DNA of 64,000 nucleotides, from NCBI GenBank assembly GCA_937960895.1, contig CALCJD010000119.1:50952-114951 (forward strand), in the 5' to 3' direction. The translations under genes and the position numbers were made by a program. Within the stretch, counting starts at the first letter, position 1; every line of letters starts with the position of its first letter. Source of the DNA: an uncultured Spartobacteria bacterium. Lineage in GTDB: Bacteria > Verrucomicrobiota > Verrucomicrobiia > Chthoniobacterales > Terrimicrobiaceae. The notes below the pieces were generated by a model. The model searched no databases, was not told where the DNA came from, and worked only from the letters and a program-made list of their open reading frames with translations. This document shows, piece by piece, positions 49,837 through 58,562 of this stretch.

Positions 49837-50754
49837 GTGCGGGCGGCGGTGCCGGAGGGCAGTCCCCGGAGAAAACACCTCATCGGGGTCTCCGGCGGCC
49901 GCGACTCCATGGCCCTGCTCCACCTGCTGGCCGTCTCCGGCTGGAAACACCTTGTGGTCTGCCACCTGGATCATGGACTGCGCGGCGCGGCCTCGCGCCG
50001 GGACGCGGAATTTGTCCGCGCCGCGGCGGACCGGCTGGGGTTTCACTGCGAACTGGGCAGGGTGGACACCCGGGCGTTCGCCTGCGAACACGGTCTCTCG
50101 CTCGAACTGGCGGGAAGACAGCTCCGGCACGAATTTTTCCACGCCTGTGCCCGAAAGCACCGCTGCTTCCGGCTCCTTCTGGCCCATCATGCCGACGATC
50201 AGGTTGAGACGATCCTGTTCAATTTTCTGCGGGGGACCGGACTGCCCGGACTGACGGGAATGAAACCCGTTTCCTCCCTCGGCCGCCTCACGCTGGTGCG
50301 TCCCTTCCTGAATGTCCCGCGGCGGGAGATCGATGCCTTTGTCCGCGCACGGCGCATCGCCTTCCGGGAAGACCGTTCCAACACCTCCCCCGCCCACACC
50401 AGAAACCGGATCCGGCACCACCTCCTCCCGGAGATCGAACGCACCGCGGGACCCGCCTTCCGTCAGGCCCTGCTCCGCACGGCCGCCATCCTCGCAGAAG
50501 AAAACGCCCTGCTCGAATCACTCACACCGGAACCCACCCCCGAACTGTCCTGCCCGGCCCTGCGCCAACTGCCCACGGCCCTGCGCCGCCGGATGGTCCT
50601 GCAATGGTTGCGCAGCCGGGACATCACCGACGCCGGATTTGCCGAGGTCGAACGGGTTTTGAGCCTTCTCGATCCGGTCCGGGGACCGGCCAAAATCAAC
50701 CTGCCCGGAGACCGTCATGCCCGGCGGCGACAGGGAAAAATTTTTCTCGAATGA
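49837..50754 (+). CDS. tilS: tRNA(Ile)-lysidine synthase
   Basis: A 305-residue PP-loop ATPase that modifies C34 of the AUA-reading isoleucine tRNA to lysidine. The PP-loop is GVSGGRDSMALL, followed by HLDHGLRG, AHHADDQVETILFNFLRGTGLPGLTGM and IRHHLLPEIE. The C-terminal domain is shorter than in the E. coli protein. The most likely start is GTG 49837 after the serS stop; an ATG within serS (49750) is possible. The 3' end overlaps the next ATG by 4 bases. Confidence 0.92.
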   Translation: MRAAVPEGSPRRKHLIGVSGGRDSMALLHLLAVSGWKHLVVCHLDHGLRGAASRRDAEFVRAAADRLGFHCELGRVDTRAFACEHGLSLELAGRQLRHEFFHACARKHRCFRLLLAHHADDQVETILFNFLRGTGLPGLTGMKPVSSLGRLTLVRPFLNVPRREIDAFVRARRIAFREDRSNTSPAHTRNRIRHHLLPEIERTAGPAFRQALLRTAAILAEENALLESLTPEPTPELSCPALRQLPTALRRRMVLQWLRSRDITDAGFAEVERVLSLLDPVRGPAKINLPGDRHARRRQGKIFLE

Positions 50755-51470
50755 AATTTCGCAACGCCCTGCGGATGGCCGCCGAGGGGGCCCGGGCCAA
50801 CCTGCTGCCCGGCCTTCTGCTCCAGGCCCTGATGCTCGTGTTCCTGGCGCTGTATGTGGCCCATGAAGACACCCGCCGGTTCCTCGCACAGGTGGCCGCT
50901 CTCAAGCACGAGGTCGGCTATGGATTTGCCTTCGCGGCCTATGTGCTCTCCGCAGCCATCCTGCCGGAAATGCTCCGGATCGCCTTTTTCCAGGCCGGAC
51001 GCGTCACGCGTCGCAATCTCTGGAATCTGCTCACCGGCGCGCCGGCCTGGGGGGTGATGGGCATGGTGGTGGACGCCTTTTATCGGGTGCAGCTCGCATG
51101 TTTCGGCGCCGGGAACGACTGGCAGACCATCGTGATCAAGGTGCTCATCGACCAGTTCGTTTTCAGTCCGTTGCTCTCCAATCCGCTCATTGTCGGCTAC
51201 TTCTCGTGGCGGGACGCCGGATTCCGCCGCGCGGCGGCCCGGCGGATTTTCGGCCGGGGATTTTACCTCGAGCGGGTTATTCCGGTGCAGGTGGCGGGCT
51301 GGTGCGTCTGGATCCCCGGCGTGGCCCTCGTGTATTTCATGCCCCCGGAGCTGCAACTGCCCACAGCCTCCCTCATCCAGGCGTTCTGGGTGCTGGTTTT
51401 TCTTTTCGTCAATCGTCCCCGCCAGACGGATGCCCCGCCGGATTCCGGGAAGGACTCGATTTCCGGTTGA
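50751..51470 (+). CDS. Mpv17/PMP22-like membrane protein
   Basis: A 239-residue integral membrane protein with about four hydrophobic helices (LLPGLLLQALMLVFLALYV, VMGMVVDAFYRVQLACF, PLLSNPLIVGYF, WIPGVALVYFMPPELQL). The KVLIDQFVFSP segment and the run ERVIPVQVAGWCVWIPGVALVYF resemble the K-(vl)-DQ-(ia)P and W-(vi)W-P--(q)-xNF segments of eukaryotic Mpv17/PMP22 proteins. I infer membership from those patterns only. ATG 50751 overlaps the tilS stop (ATGA), indicating coupling. Confidence 0.6.
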   Translation: MKFRNALRMAAEGARANLLPGLLLQALMLVFLALYVAHEDTRRFLAQVAALKHEVGYGFAFAAYVLSAAILPEMLRIAFFQAGRVTRRNLWNLLTGAPAWGVMGMVVDAFYRVQLACFGAGNDWQTIVIKVLIDQFVFSPLLSNPLIVGYFSWRDAGFRRAAARRIFGRGFYLERVIPVQVAGWCVWIPGVALVYFMPPELQLPTASLIQAFWVLVFLFVNRPRQTDAPPDSGKDSISG

Positions 51471-51498
51471 AGGTCGGACCGGACGCGGTATCGTGAAT

Positions 51499-51967
51499 CC
51501 GATGGCGGACGGCCGCTTCGGTTCCCGCAAGGGGGCCGGAGAGGAAAGTCCGGACACCACAAGGCGGCAGGCCCTGCGAAAGCGGGGGAGCCGGCGGGGA
51601 AACCTTCCGGCGACGGAAAGTGTCGCAGAAAACAAACCGCCTGGCGGAGTGATGAGTGAACGTGAAGTGAAAAGGGGAAACCCCTCTCACCCTCACGCCT
51701 CACTTTCCCTCCCAAGGCAAGGGTGAAAAGGCGGGGTAAGAGCCCACCGGCTGCGGGAGCAATCCCCGGCGCATGACAAACCCCCTGCGGTGCAAGACAG
51801 AACAGGAGGAATGGACCGCCTGTCCGTCCGGCGCGAGCCGGGCAGCCTCCGGGTAATAGTCGCACCCGCTCCGCGGGTGTCCCGTCCCGCAAGGGACGGG
51901 GCAAGATAAATGGCCGTCCAACGGGGCCGTCAGGCCCCGCGGACAAAATCCGGCTTACAGCCATCGC
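51499..51967 (+). ncRNA. rnpB: RNase P RNA (bacterial type A)
   Basis: The catalytic RNA of RNase P, which matures tRNA 5' ends. Conserved regions: GAGGAAAGTCCGGAC (CR-I), AAGGGTGAAAAGGCGGGGTAAGAGCCCACC (the CR-II/III region, seen at ~51718-51752), GATAAATGGCCGTCC and ACAAAATCCGGCTTAC (CR-IV/V, ~51905-51960). P1 is formed by CGATGGC at the 5' end and GCCATCG at the 3' end. At ~470 bases it is longer than E. coli RNase P RNA (377), with an extended P12 arm near 51650-51715 (AGTGA/TCACT, CGTGA/TCACG repeats). Ends are approximate. Confidence 0.95.
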
Positions 51968-51974
51968 CAAACGG

Positions 51975-52012
51975 AGGCGGTTTCCGAAAGGAAGCCGCCT
52001 TCGTCCATTTTG
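51975..52012 (+). terminator. Rho-independent terminator-like hairpin after rnpB
   Basis: AGGCGGTTTCC (51975-51985) pairs with GGAAGCCGCCT (51990-52000) around a GAAA tetraloop, followed by TCGTCCATTTT with a modest T-run. It likely ends the RNase P RNA transcript before the convergent gene ending at 52025. Confidence 0.7.
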
Positions 52013-52024
52013 GGAAGAAGGCGA

Positions 52025-52858
52025 TTACCGCCGGGCGCCGTAGGCGTTGTTGCGGTCGACGAGGAAAAGATTCGCGCCGCGCCGCTGAAGCACAAAGGTG
52101 TTGTTGTCCCCGTATTTGGTCCAGGGTCCCGGGGGCACATCCCGCGCCTCCACGAATTTCCAGTCGCAGACATCCTTGCCCTTCATGCCGAGGTAATCCC
52201 GCACGGCGGGGGAGACATCGAGTCCGGCGCCCTGGTTCAGGTTCGGATGCGGCCGTTCATTGCCGAAAACATACTGCCAGTGATCGGTGCGGAACGGGCC
52301 GCAATCCTCCCACTGGGCGTAGCAAATGCGGGATCCGTAGCGAATGGCCACCCAGCGGCCCTTGCAGACGCTCTTGCCGGGACGCTCGAAGGCCTGCTTG
52401 AACCAGGGGATCACCTTCCGGGATTCGGGTTTGGTCGTGCCCCGCGTCACGTCATTGTAGGGCAGGGCCACGTAAAACGGGTTCTGGCGGGGGATGAAGG
52501 CTTTGGGGATGTAATTGTGCCGGGCGGCGGGGTCGGGGTTGTCAAATCCCCCGTAATTGCGCACCCACTGGGGGTCCCAAGAACTTTTGTGGTTGGGAAC
52601 CGGGTTGTTCGGCGTGGGGGTTTCCCCGATCCAGAACACCGTGGTGACAATCTGCCGCTTCCACGGATAGCGGTTGAACCCCGACCGGTATCCGGTGGGA
52701 GTGACCACCTGCGGCTCGATCTTGAGCAGGGCGTTTTCCCGCAGCTTCTGGGCAAATTTCTGAAAATCCGTACTGGCCGTGATTGATGTCTGGGGCTCGC
52801 TCGCCCACACGGCGGTCGCGGCCATCATCATCCCTAGGATCGCTGTGACGGGTTTCAT
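52025..52858 (-). CDS. Hypothetical exported protein
   Basis: A 277-residue protein with signal peptide MKPVTAILGMMMAATAVWAS. The body includes YGGFDNPDPAARHNYIPKAFIPRQNPFYVALPYND, a Cys-containing core (ICYAQWEDCGPF) and GLDVSPAVRDYLGMKGKDVCDW, which resembles double-psi beta-barrel (RlpA-like) patterns, but I do not assign it. The ATG 52858 begins the signal peptide; a frame to 52909 was rejected. It is on the minus strand, convergent with rnpB. Confidence 0.65.
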   Translation of the reverse strand: MKPVTAILGMMMAATAVWASEPQTSITASTDFQKFAQKLRENALLKIEPQVVTPTGYRSGFNRYPWKRQIVTTVFWIGETPTPNNPVPNHKSSWDPQWVRNYGGFDNPDPAARHNYIPKAFIPRQNPFYVALPYNDVTRGTTKPESRKVIPWFKQAFERPGKSVCKGRWVAIRYGSRICYAQWEDCGPFRTDHWQYVFGNERPHPNLNQGAGLDVSPAVRDYLGMKGKDVCDWKFVEARDVPPGPWTKYGDNNTFVLQRRGANLFLVDRNNAYGARR

Positions 52859-52920
52859 GAAGACTTTTTTGGGGAGATTGAGTATCGGCCAAATGGGGAA
52901 ACCGGGCAAACAAAAAGCGC

Positions 52921-54513
52921 CTACGTTCGACGCATCGTGGTGTCCCTCAAGAACTTGGCGTCATCGGGCTCCGGATAATCCAGGGTGTAATGGAGTCCCC
53001 GGCTTTCCCGCCGACTGATGGCGCAATCCACGATCAGCGAGGCCACCGTCACCAGATTGCGCAGCTCCAGAAGGTCGGTGGTCACCTTGAAGTTCCAATA
53101 AAACTCCTGCACCTCGGCATGGAGGTTGCGCAGGCGGGTGGCGGCACGCTGGAGCCGCTTGTTGGTGCGCACAATGCCGACGTAGTCCCACATGAGACGG
53201 CGGATTTCGTCCCAGTTATGGTAAATGACCACCATTTCGTCCACGTCCTGGACCTGTCCGGACCGCCACTCGGGGAGGTCGAAATCCACCCGCGGGCGCA
53301 TGTGCCGGGTGGCTTTTTCGTAGGCCCGGTGGGCCAGCACCATGGCTTCGAGGAGCGAGTTGCTGGCCAGCCGGTTGGCGCCGTGGAGGCCCGTGCAGGC
53401 CACCTCGCCGATGGCATAGAGCCCGCGCAGGCTGGTCTCGCCGTTGAGGTCGGTTTTGACCCCGCCGCACTGGTAGTGGGCCGCCGGAACAACCGGAATG
53501 GGTTGGGAGGTGATGTCGATGCCGTAGCGCAGGCAGGTTTCGTAGATGGTGGGGAAGCGCGATTTGATGAAGGAAGCCGGCTTGTGTGTGATGTCGAGGT
53601 ACACACACTTGCTGCCGCTGCGTTTCATCTCGGCGTCGATGGCGCGGGCCACGATGTCGCGCGGGGCCAGTTCCTTGAGCGGATGATGGTCCTCCATGAA
53701 CCGGCGTCCGCGGGCATCCCGAAGGATCCCCCCCTCGCCGCGCACCGCCTCGGAGATCAGGAACGATTTGGCCTCCGGATGATACAGGCAGGTGGGATGG
53801 AACTGGATGAATTCCATGTTGGCGATGATCGCCCCTGCGCGCCAGGCCATGGCCACCCCGTCGCCGGTGGCCACGTCGGGATTGGTCGTGTAGAGATACA
53901 CCTTGCCGCAGCCGCCCGTGGCCAGCACGTTGACGTCGCTGCGGAGCAGTTCGACCTCCCCGCTTTTTTCGTCGAGCACATAAACACCCACACAGCAGTC
54001 CTGCATGGCGTATCCCAGCTTGCCGGTGGTGAGAAAATCCACCGCCATGTGGTTTTCGAGGACGGTGATCGACGGATGTTCCGCGATCCGCTGCACCAGG
54101 GCGCGCTCGATTTCGTAGCCGGTGGCATCCTGGGCGTGAAGGACCCGGCGTTTGGAATGCCCGCCCTCGCGGCCGAGATCCAGTTCGCGTCCCCCGTCGG
54201 CCAGTTCGCGCTCGTCAAACTGCACCCCCAGCTCGATCAATTCCCGGATGCGCGCCGGTCCCTCGGTGACCACGGCGCGAACGGCCTCCTCGTTGCACAG
54301 GGAAGCCCCGGCCACAAGGGTGTCGCGGATGTGAAGTTCAAACGAATCCTCGTCGCTCACCACACAGGCCACACCGCCCTGGGCGCGGGCCGTGTTGGAA
54401 TCGGTCACCTGACGCTTGGTGACAATCGCCACCGTGCCCTTTTCGGCGGCCTTCAGGGCAAACGAAAGGCCGGCAATCCCGCTTCCGATGACAACAAAAT
54501 CAAATTCCTTCAT
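52921..54513 (-). CDS. nadB: L-aspartate oxidase
   Basis: A 530-residue FAD enzyme that oxidises aspartate to iminoaspartate for NAD synthesis. FAD-binding VIGSGIAGLSFALKAAEKG opens the protein; ARAQGGVACV, LDLGREGGHSKRRVLHAQDATG, TGGCGKVYLYTTNPDVATGDG and the active-site HYQCGGVKTDLNGETSLRGLYAIGEVACTGLHGANRL follow, as in NadB rather than fumarate reductase. The N-terminus fits ATG 54513. nadA/nadC are not nearby. Confidence 0.95.
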   Translation of the reverse strand: MKEFDFVVIGSGIAGLSFALKAAEKGTVAIVTKRQVTDSNTARAQGGVACVVSDEDSFELHIRDTLVAGASLCNEEAVRAVVTEGPARIRELIELGVQFDERELADGGRELDLGREGGHSKRRVLHAQDATGYEIERALVQRIAEHPSITVLENHMAVDFLTTGKLGYAMQDCCVGVYVLDEKSGEVELLRSDVNVLATGGCGKVYLYTTNPDVATGDGVAMAWRAGAIIANMEFIQFHPTCLYHPEAKSFLISEAVRGEGGILRDARGRRFMEDHHPLKELAPRDIVARAIDAEMKRSGSKCVYLDITHKPASFIKSRFPTIYETCLRYGIDITSQPIPVVPAAHYQCGGVKTDLNGETSLRGLYAIGEVACTGLHGANRLASNSLLEAMVLAHRAYEKATRHMRPRVDFDLPEWRSGQVQDVDEMVVIYHNWDEIRRLMWDYVGIVRTNKRLQRAATRLRNLHAEVQEFYWNFKVTTDLLELRNLVTVASLIVDCAISRRESRGLHYTLDYPEPDDAKFLRDTTMRRT

Positions 54514-54601
54514 ACGGGGGAGCGGCGAAAAACGCCCCGGCTCTCAAAGGCGGGGACGTTCCCCCCGCCGGAGTCTCCGTTCCGTTGTCCGCCGGGCTTC
54601 C

Positions 54602-55435
54602 TCATCGGGCGGGCACGGCAATGTTGTCGATCAACCGCGCTTTGCCGAGGAAAACGGCGGTGGCCAGGCGCATGGGCCGGCGAAGGTTGGTGACCGGCCG
54701 GAGCGTTTCCGCATCGACGAGCTCGACGTAATCGAGACGTGCGCCCGGGATTTTCTCCAGGGCCCGGCGGGCGGCGGTGCGGATGGCCGCGGGGGTGTTT
54801 TTTTGGGCGGCGGCCCGCAGGGCGGCCGGAATGCCCGGCGCCACGGCGCGTTCCTCCGGGGTCAGGTAGGCATTGCGGGAGCTCTTGGCCAGACCGTCCG
54901 CCTCGCGCACGGTGGGGTGACCCACGATGCGCACCGGAAAATTCAGATCCCGCACCATGCGGCGGATGATGGCGAGCTGCTGCCAGTCCTTTTCCCCGAA
55001 AACCGCCATGTCCGGCTGCAGGATGAGGAACAACTTCGCCACGATGGTGCAGACACCGCGAAAATGCCCCGGGCGCGACGCCCCGCAGAGGTGGGTGGAA
55101 AGGGACAGTTCGTCAACGACCACCGAGCGGTCCGGCGCATAAACCTGCTCAACCGGAGGGGCAAACACCAAGTCGGCTCCGCAGGAACGGCACACCTCGA
55201 GATCCTGTTTCCACGGCCGGGGATACCGCGCAAGGTCCTCCTTCGGACCAAACTGGATGGGATTGACAAAAACGGACACCGCCACCGTGCCCTCCGGACC
55301 GGCCAGACGGCGGGCCTTGCGGATCAGGGCGGCATGACCCTCATGCAGCGCCCCCATCGTCGGCACCAGCACCAACGGGCGGCGTGCGGAACGGCAAAAG
55401 GAGCGGGCGGAGACCGGCGTCCGGGCGATTTTCAC
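54602..55435 (-). CDS. panC: Pantothenate synthetase
   Basis: A 277-residue adenylating enzyme joining pantoate and beta-alanine. PTMGALHEGHAALIRKAR holds the HIGH-like motif, and FVNPIQFGPKEDLARYPR, VCTIVAKLFLILQPDMAVFGEKDWQQ and GLAKSSRNAYLTPEER (KMSKS-like region) follow. The N-terminus is set by GTG 55435 (VKIARTPVSARSF); the frame is open farther upstream but is antisense to secG. Its stop precedes nadB by 88 bases. Confidence 0.93.
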   Translation of the reverse strand: MKIARTPVSARSFCRSARRPLVLVPTMGALHEGHAALIRKARRLAGPEGTVAVSVFVNPIQFGPKEDLARYPRPWKQDLEVCRSCGADLVFAPPVEQVYAPDRSVVVDELSLSTHLCGASRPGHFRGVCTIVAKLFLILQPDMAVFGEKDWQQLAIIRRMVRDLNFPVRIVGHPTVREADGLAKSSRNAYLTPEERAVAPGIPAALRAAAQKNTPAAIRTAARRALEKIPGARLDYVELVDAETLRPVTNLRRPMRLATAVFLGKARLIDNIAVPAR

Positions 55436-55451
55436 ACCGCAAAAGCTGGCT

Positions 55452-55997
55452 TCAGGGATTGGCCGGAACGGGCGCGGCCGCCGCTTCCGGCGTGGCCGCA
55501 GCCTCGGGAGAGGCCGCCGGCTCCGGAGAGGCCGCCGGCCCGGTTGCGGGAGCAGGGCTTTGCACGGGGGCGGCGGCATCGGTTGACGGCACAGCCGGTT
55601 CGGCCGCAGAAGCGGACTCCGGCGCGGCAGTCGGGGCGGCTTCCGGGGCGGCCGGCGGTCCCGCCACCGTCTCGGGCGTGGCGGAAGGCAGGGCGGCCGG
55701 GGCCGTGGCGGCCGGCGTTTCGCGCAGCGCCTTCTCGACGGCGCTGGCCTTGGCGGAGTTGCGCTTGGCATACGCCATGGCAAGGGCCAGGGTGACGATG
55801 AAAAAGCCGATTCCGAGCCAGACGGTGAAGCGGGCCAGCACGTGCGTGGTCTGGGCGCCAAAGATGTTTTCGGTGACGGCGCCGCCAAAAGCCGCGCCAA
55901 GGCCTTCACTGCGGGGCAGCTGCATCAGCACGACCAGCACGAGCAGGAGGCAGATCACCACATGGATGGTTAAAAGGACAGGGATGAGCAACCACAT
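55452..55997 (-). CDS. secG: Preprotein translocase subunit SecG
   Basis: A 181-residue inner-membrane protein. The first helix is LIPVLLTIHVVICLLLVLVVLMQ, followed by PRSEGLGAAFGGAVTENIFGAQTTHVLARFTVWLGIGFFIVTLAL, where GGAxxxNIFG is the SecG signature. SecG assists SecYE. Most SecG proteins end after the second helix; here an 85-residue Ala/Pro-rich low-complexity tail follows. ATG 55997 chosen. It lies upstream of panC on the minus strand, 16 bases away. Confidence 0.93.
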   Translation of the reverse strand: MWLLIPVLLTIHVVICLLLVLVVLMQLPRSEGLGAAFGGAVTENIFGAQTTHVLARFTVWLGIGFFIVTLALAMAYAKRNSAKASAVEKALRETPAATAPAALPSATPETVAGPPAAPEAAPTAAPESASAAEPAVPSTDAAAPVQSPAPATGPAASPEPAASPEAAATPEAAAAPVPANP

Positions 55998-56113
55998 AAA
56001 CGGAACCGGGGAAAATGCGCGATCCGGAGCCTTTTGTAAAGGACCTTCCCGCGAAACTCTTGACCGCCGCCCCCCAACCTGAAATCCTCTCCTTTCCTCA
56101 AATATTGCCGCCT

Positions 56114-56581
56114 GTGGACTTAAAAGAGATTCGGACACTGATCGACCTGATGAAGAAGAATGACCTCGCCGTCTTCAAGATGGAGAGGGAGGGGTTTAAA
56201 ATCACCCTGAAGACCGCAGGAGCGGAGGGCCCGACTCAAATCATCACGAGTTCCGCCCCGGCCCCCGCCGCCCAGGCCGCGCCGGCGGCTTCCGCCGCTC
56301 CCGCCGCTCCGGCGACACCCGCCGCCCCGGCGAAGGACACGTCCAACCTGAAGGAAATCAAATCCCCCATGGTCGGAACCTTCTACGCCGCGCCGTCCCC
56401 GGACTCGCCCCCGTTCGTCACCGTCGGACAGGAAATCACCCCGGACACCGTGGTGTGCATCGTCGAAGCCATGAAGGTGATGAACGAAATCAAGGCGGAG
56501 GTGGCCGGCACCGTGGTCGAAGTCTGCGCCGAGAACGGCAAACCCGTGCAGTTCGGCCAGCCGTTGTTCCGCATCAAGTAG
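56114..56581 (+). CDS. accB: Biotin carboxyl carrier protein of acetyl-CoA carboxylase
   Basis: A 155-residue BCCP. An N-terminal helix (VDLKEIRTLIDLMKKNDL) and Ala/Pro-rich linker are followed by the biotinyl domain with VEAMKVMNEI, where the Lys is biotinylated. The likely start is GTG 56114, where the conserved DLKEI begins; a frame opening at 56015 is longer but lies in the divergent spacer. It precedes accC by 36 bases, the usual accB-accC pair. Confidence 0.93.
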   Translation: MDLKEIRTLIDLMKKNDLAVFKMEREGFKITLKTAGAEGPTQIITSSAPAPAAQAAPAASAAPAAPATPAAPAKDTSNLKEIKSPMVGTFYAAPSPDSPPFVTVGQEITPDTVVCIVEAMKVMNEIKAEVAGTVVEVCAENGKPVQFGQPLFRIK

Positions 56582-56617
56582 TTCGTTCCGCCGGCGGTCG
56601 AGCCGCCCTGTCACACC

Positions 56618-57979
56618 ATGTTCAAGAAAATCCTTATCGCCAATCGCGGCGAGATCGCCCTGCGCATCATCCGGGCCTGCAAGGAACTGGGCATCCAAAG
56701 CGTCGCCGTCTATTCGGAAGCCGACGCGGAGAGCCTGCACGTTCAACTGGCCGATGAATCCGTCTGCATCGGGCCCGCGCCCAGCGCGGACAGTTACCTG
56801 AAGATCGATCGCATCATCAGCGCGGCCGAAATCGCCGACGTGGACGCCATCCATCCGGGCTACGGCTTCCTCGCAGAAAACGCCCACTTCGCCGAGGTCT
56901 GCGCCAGCTGCAACATCAAATTCATCGGGCCCCCGCCCAATGCCATCCGCCTGATGGGCGACAAAAATTCCGCCCGCGAATGCGCCCGCAAGGCCGGCGT
57001 GCCGGTGTCCCCCGGCAGCGAAGGCACCGTCGACACCGAGGAGGAGGCCCTGCGCATCGCCCGCAAGATCGGCTTTCCGGTCATGATCAAGGCCGTCGCC
57101 GGCGGCGGCGGACGCGGCATGCGCATCGCCAGCAACGAAGGCAGCCTGGTGCAGGGATTCCACGCCGCCCGGCTCGAGGCCGAAAAGGCGTTTGGCAATC
57201 CGGCGGTCTACATCGAGAAGTTCATCATCAATCCGCACCACATCGAGTTCCAGGTCTTCGGCGACGAACACGGCCGCATCGTCCACCTGGGCGAACGCGA
57301 CTGTTCGATCCAGCGCCGCAACCAGAAGATCGTCGAGGAATGCCCGTCGCCCCTCATGACCCCCGAACTGCGGGAAAAAATGGGCAGGGCCTCGGTCAAA
57401 CTCGCCGAATGCGTCGGTTACGCCAATGCCGGCACCATGGAGTTTCTCGTCGATGACGACGGGAATTTCTACTTCATGGAAATGAACACCCGCATCCAGG
57501 TCGAACATCCGATCACCGAGGAGGTGTACGGCTGCGACCTCGTGAAGCAGCAGATCCAGGTCGCCGCGGGCGAGCACCTCTCCGACTACGTGGTCAACGC
57601 CAAGCCGCGTCACCACGCCATCGAATGCCGCATCAACGCCGAGGATCCGGCGCGCAACTTCCAGCCGAGCCCCGGATTGATCGCCGACTACTACGCGCCG
57701 GGCGGCCGCGGCGTGCGCATCGACTCCCACGCCTGCGCGGGCTACACCATTCCGCCAAACTACGACTCCATGATCGCCAAGGTGATCACCACCGCCTCCA
57801 GCCGCGAAGCCTGCATCAACCGCATGCACCGCGCCCTCGGCGAATACATGATCACCGGCATCAAGACGACCATCCCGTTCCAGCAGATCATCATGCAAAA
57901 CGGCGATTTCCGCCGCGGCAAATACGACACCGGATTCGTCGAGAAGCTGCTCAAGAGCGGCGTTCCCATGGCCACCTGA
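56618..57979 (+). CDS. accC: Biotin carboxylase
   Basis: A 453-residue ATP-grasp enzyme that carboxylates biotin on AccB in fatty acid synthesis. KILIANRGEIALRIIRAC, GPPPNAIRLMGDKNSAR, VIKAVAGGGGRGMRI (ATP loop), EMNTRIQVEHPITEEVYG (catalytic) and YDSMIAKVI are all present. Length matches the family. The stop is 57 bases before ilvN. Confidence 0.96.
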   Translation: MFKKILIANRGEIALRIIRACKELGIQSVAVYSEADAESLHVQLADESVCIGPAPSADSYLKIDRIISAAEIADVDAIHPGYGFLAENAHFAEVCASCNIKFIGPPPNAIRLMGDKNSARECARKAGVPVSPGSEGTVDTEEEALRIARKIGFPVMIKAVAGGGGRGMRIASNEGSLVQGFHAARLEAEKAFGNPAVYIEKFIINPHHIEFQVFGDEHGRIVHLGERDCSIQRRNQKIVEECPSPLMTPELREKMGRASVKLAECVGYANAGTMEFLVDDDGNFYFMEMNTRIQVEHPITEEVYGCDLVKQQIQVAAGEHLSDYVVNAKPRHHAIECRINAEDPARNFQPSPGLIADYYAPGGRGVRIDSHACAGYTIPPNYDSMIAKVITTASSREACINRMHRALGEYMITGIKTTIPFQQIIMQNGDFRRGKYDTGFVEKLLKSGVPMAT

Positions 57980-58036
57980 GGCTTTGGGTTTGACGTTCGG
58001 CCAGCCTCCCGGCAAATTCCACGATTCTCCTGATCC

Positions 58037-58516
58037 ATGCGCCACACCATCTCCATCCTCGTCGAAAACAAGTCCGGCGCGCTGACCCGCATTGCCGGCA
58101 TGTTCAGCGGACGCGGATTCAACATCGACACCCTCAACGTCGGCCCGACCCTCGATCCCACCACCTCGCGCATGACCATCGTCGTCCGCGGCGATGACAA
58201 GGTGCTCGAACAGGTCACCAAGCAGCTCGACAAGCTCATCGACGTGATCGACGTGCAGGATTTTCGCGACGAGGAATACGTCGACCGCGAACTCGTGCTG
58301 CTGCGAGTCACCGCGACCTCCAAAACCCGCCCGGAGGTCATGCAGATCTGCGACATTTTCCGCGCCAAGATCATCGACGTGCAGCCCGAAACGCTCGCCA
58401 TCGAGGTCACCGGCTCCGAAAGCAAGATCAACAAGTTCCTCCTGCTGATGGACCGCTTCGGCATCAAGGAACTCACCCGCACCGGCAAGGTCGCCCTGCC
58501 CCGCAGCAACGACTGA
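58037..58516 (+). CDS. ilvN: Acetolactate synthase small (regulatory) subunit
   Basis: A 159-residue protein starting MRHTISILVENKSGALTRIAGMFSGRGFNI, the ACT-domain signature of IlvN/IlvH, with a C-terminal domain (TGSESKINKFLLLMDRFGIKELTRTG). It confers valine feedback on the catalytic subunit. That catalytic subunit (ilvB/ilvI) is not adjacent. ilvC follows 46 bases downstream. Confidence 0.95.
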   Translation: MRHTISILVENKSGALTRIAGMFSGRGFNIDTLNVGPTLDPTTSRMTIVVRGDDKVLEQVTKQLDKLIDVIDVQDFRDEEYVDRELVLLRVTATSKTRPEVMQICDIFRAKIIDVQPETLAIEVTGSESKINKFLLLMDRFGIKELTRTGKVALPRSND

Positions 58517-58562
58517 TTCCGGAACACCCCATTTGGAAAACTTCAAACTCAAAACTCCCAAC

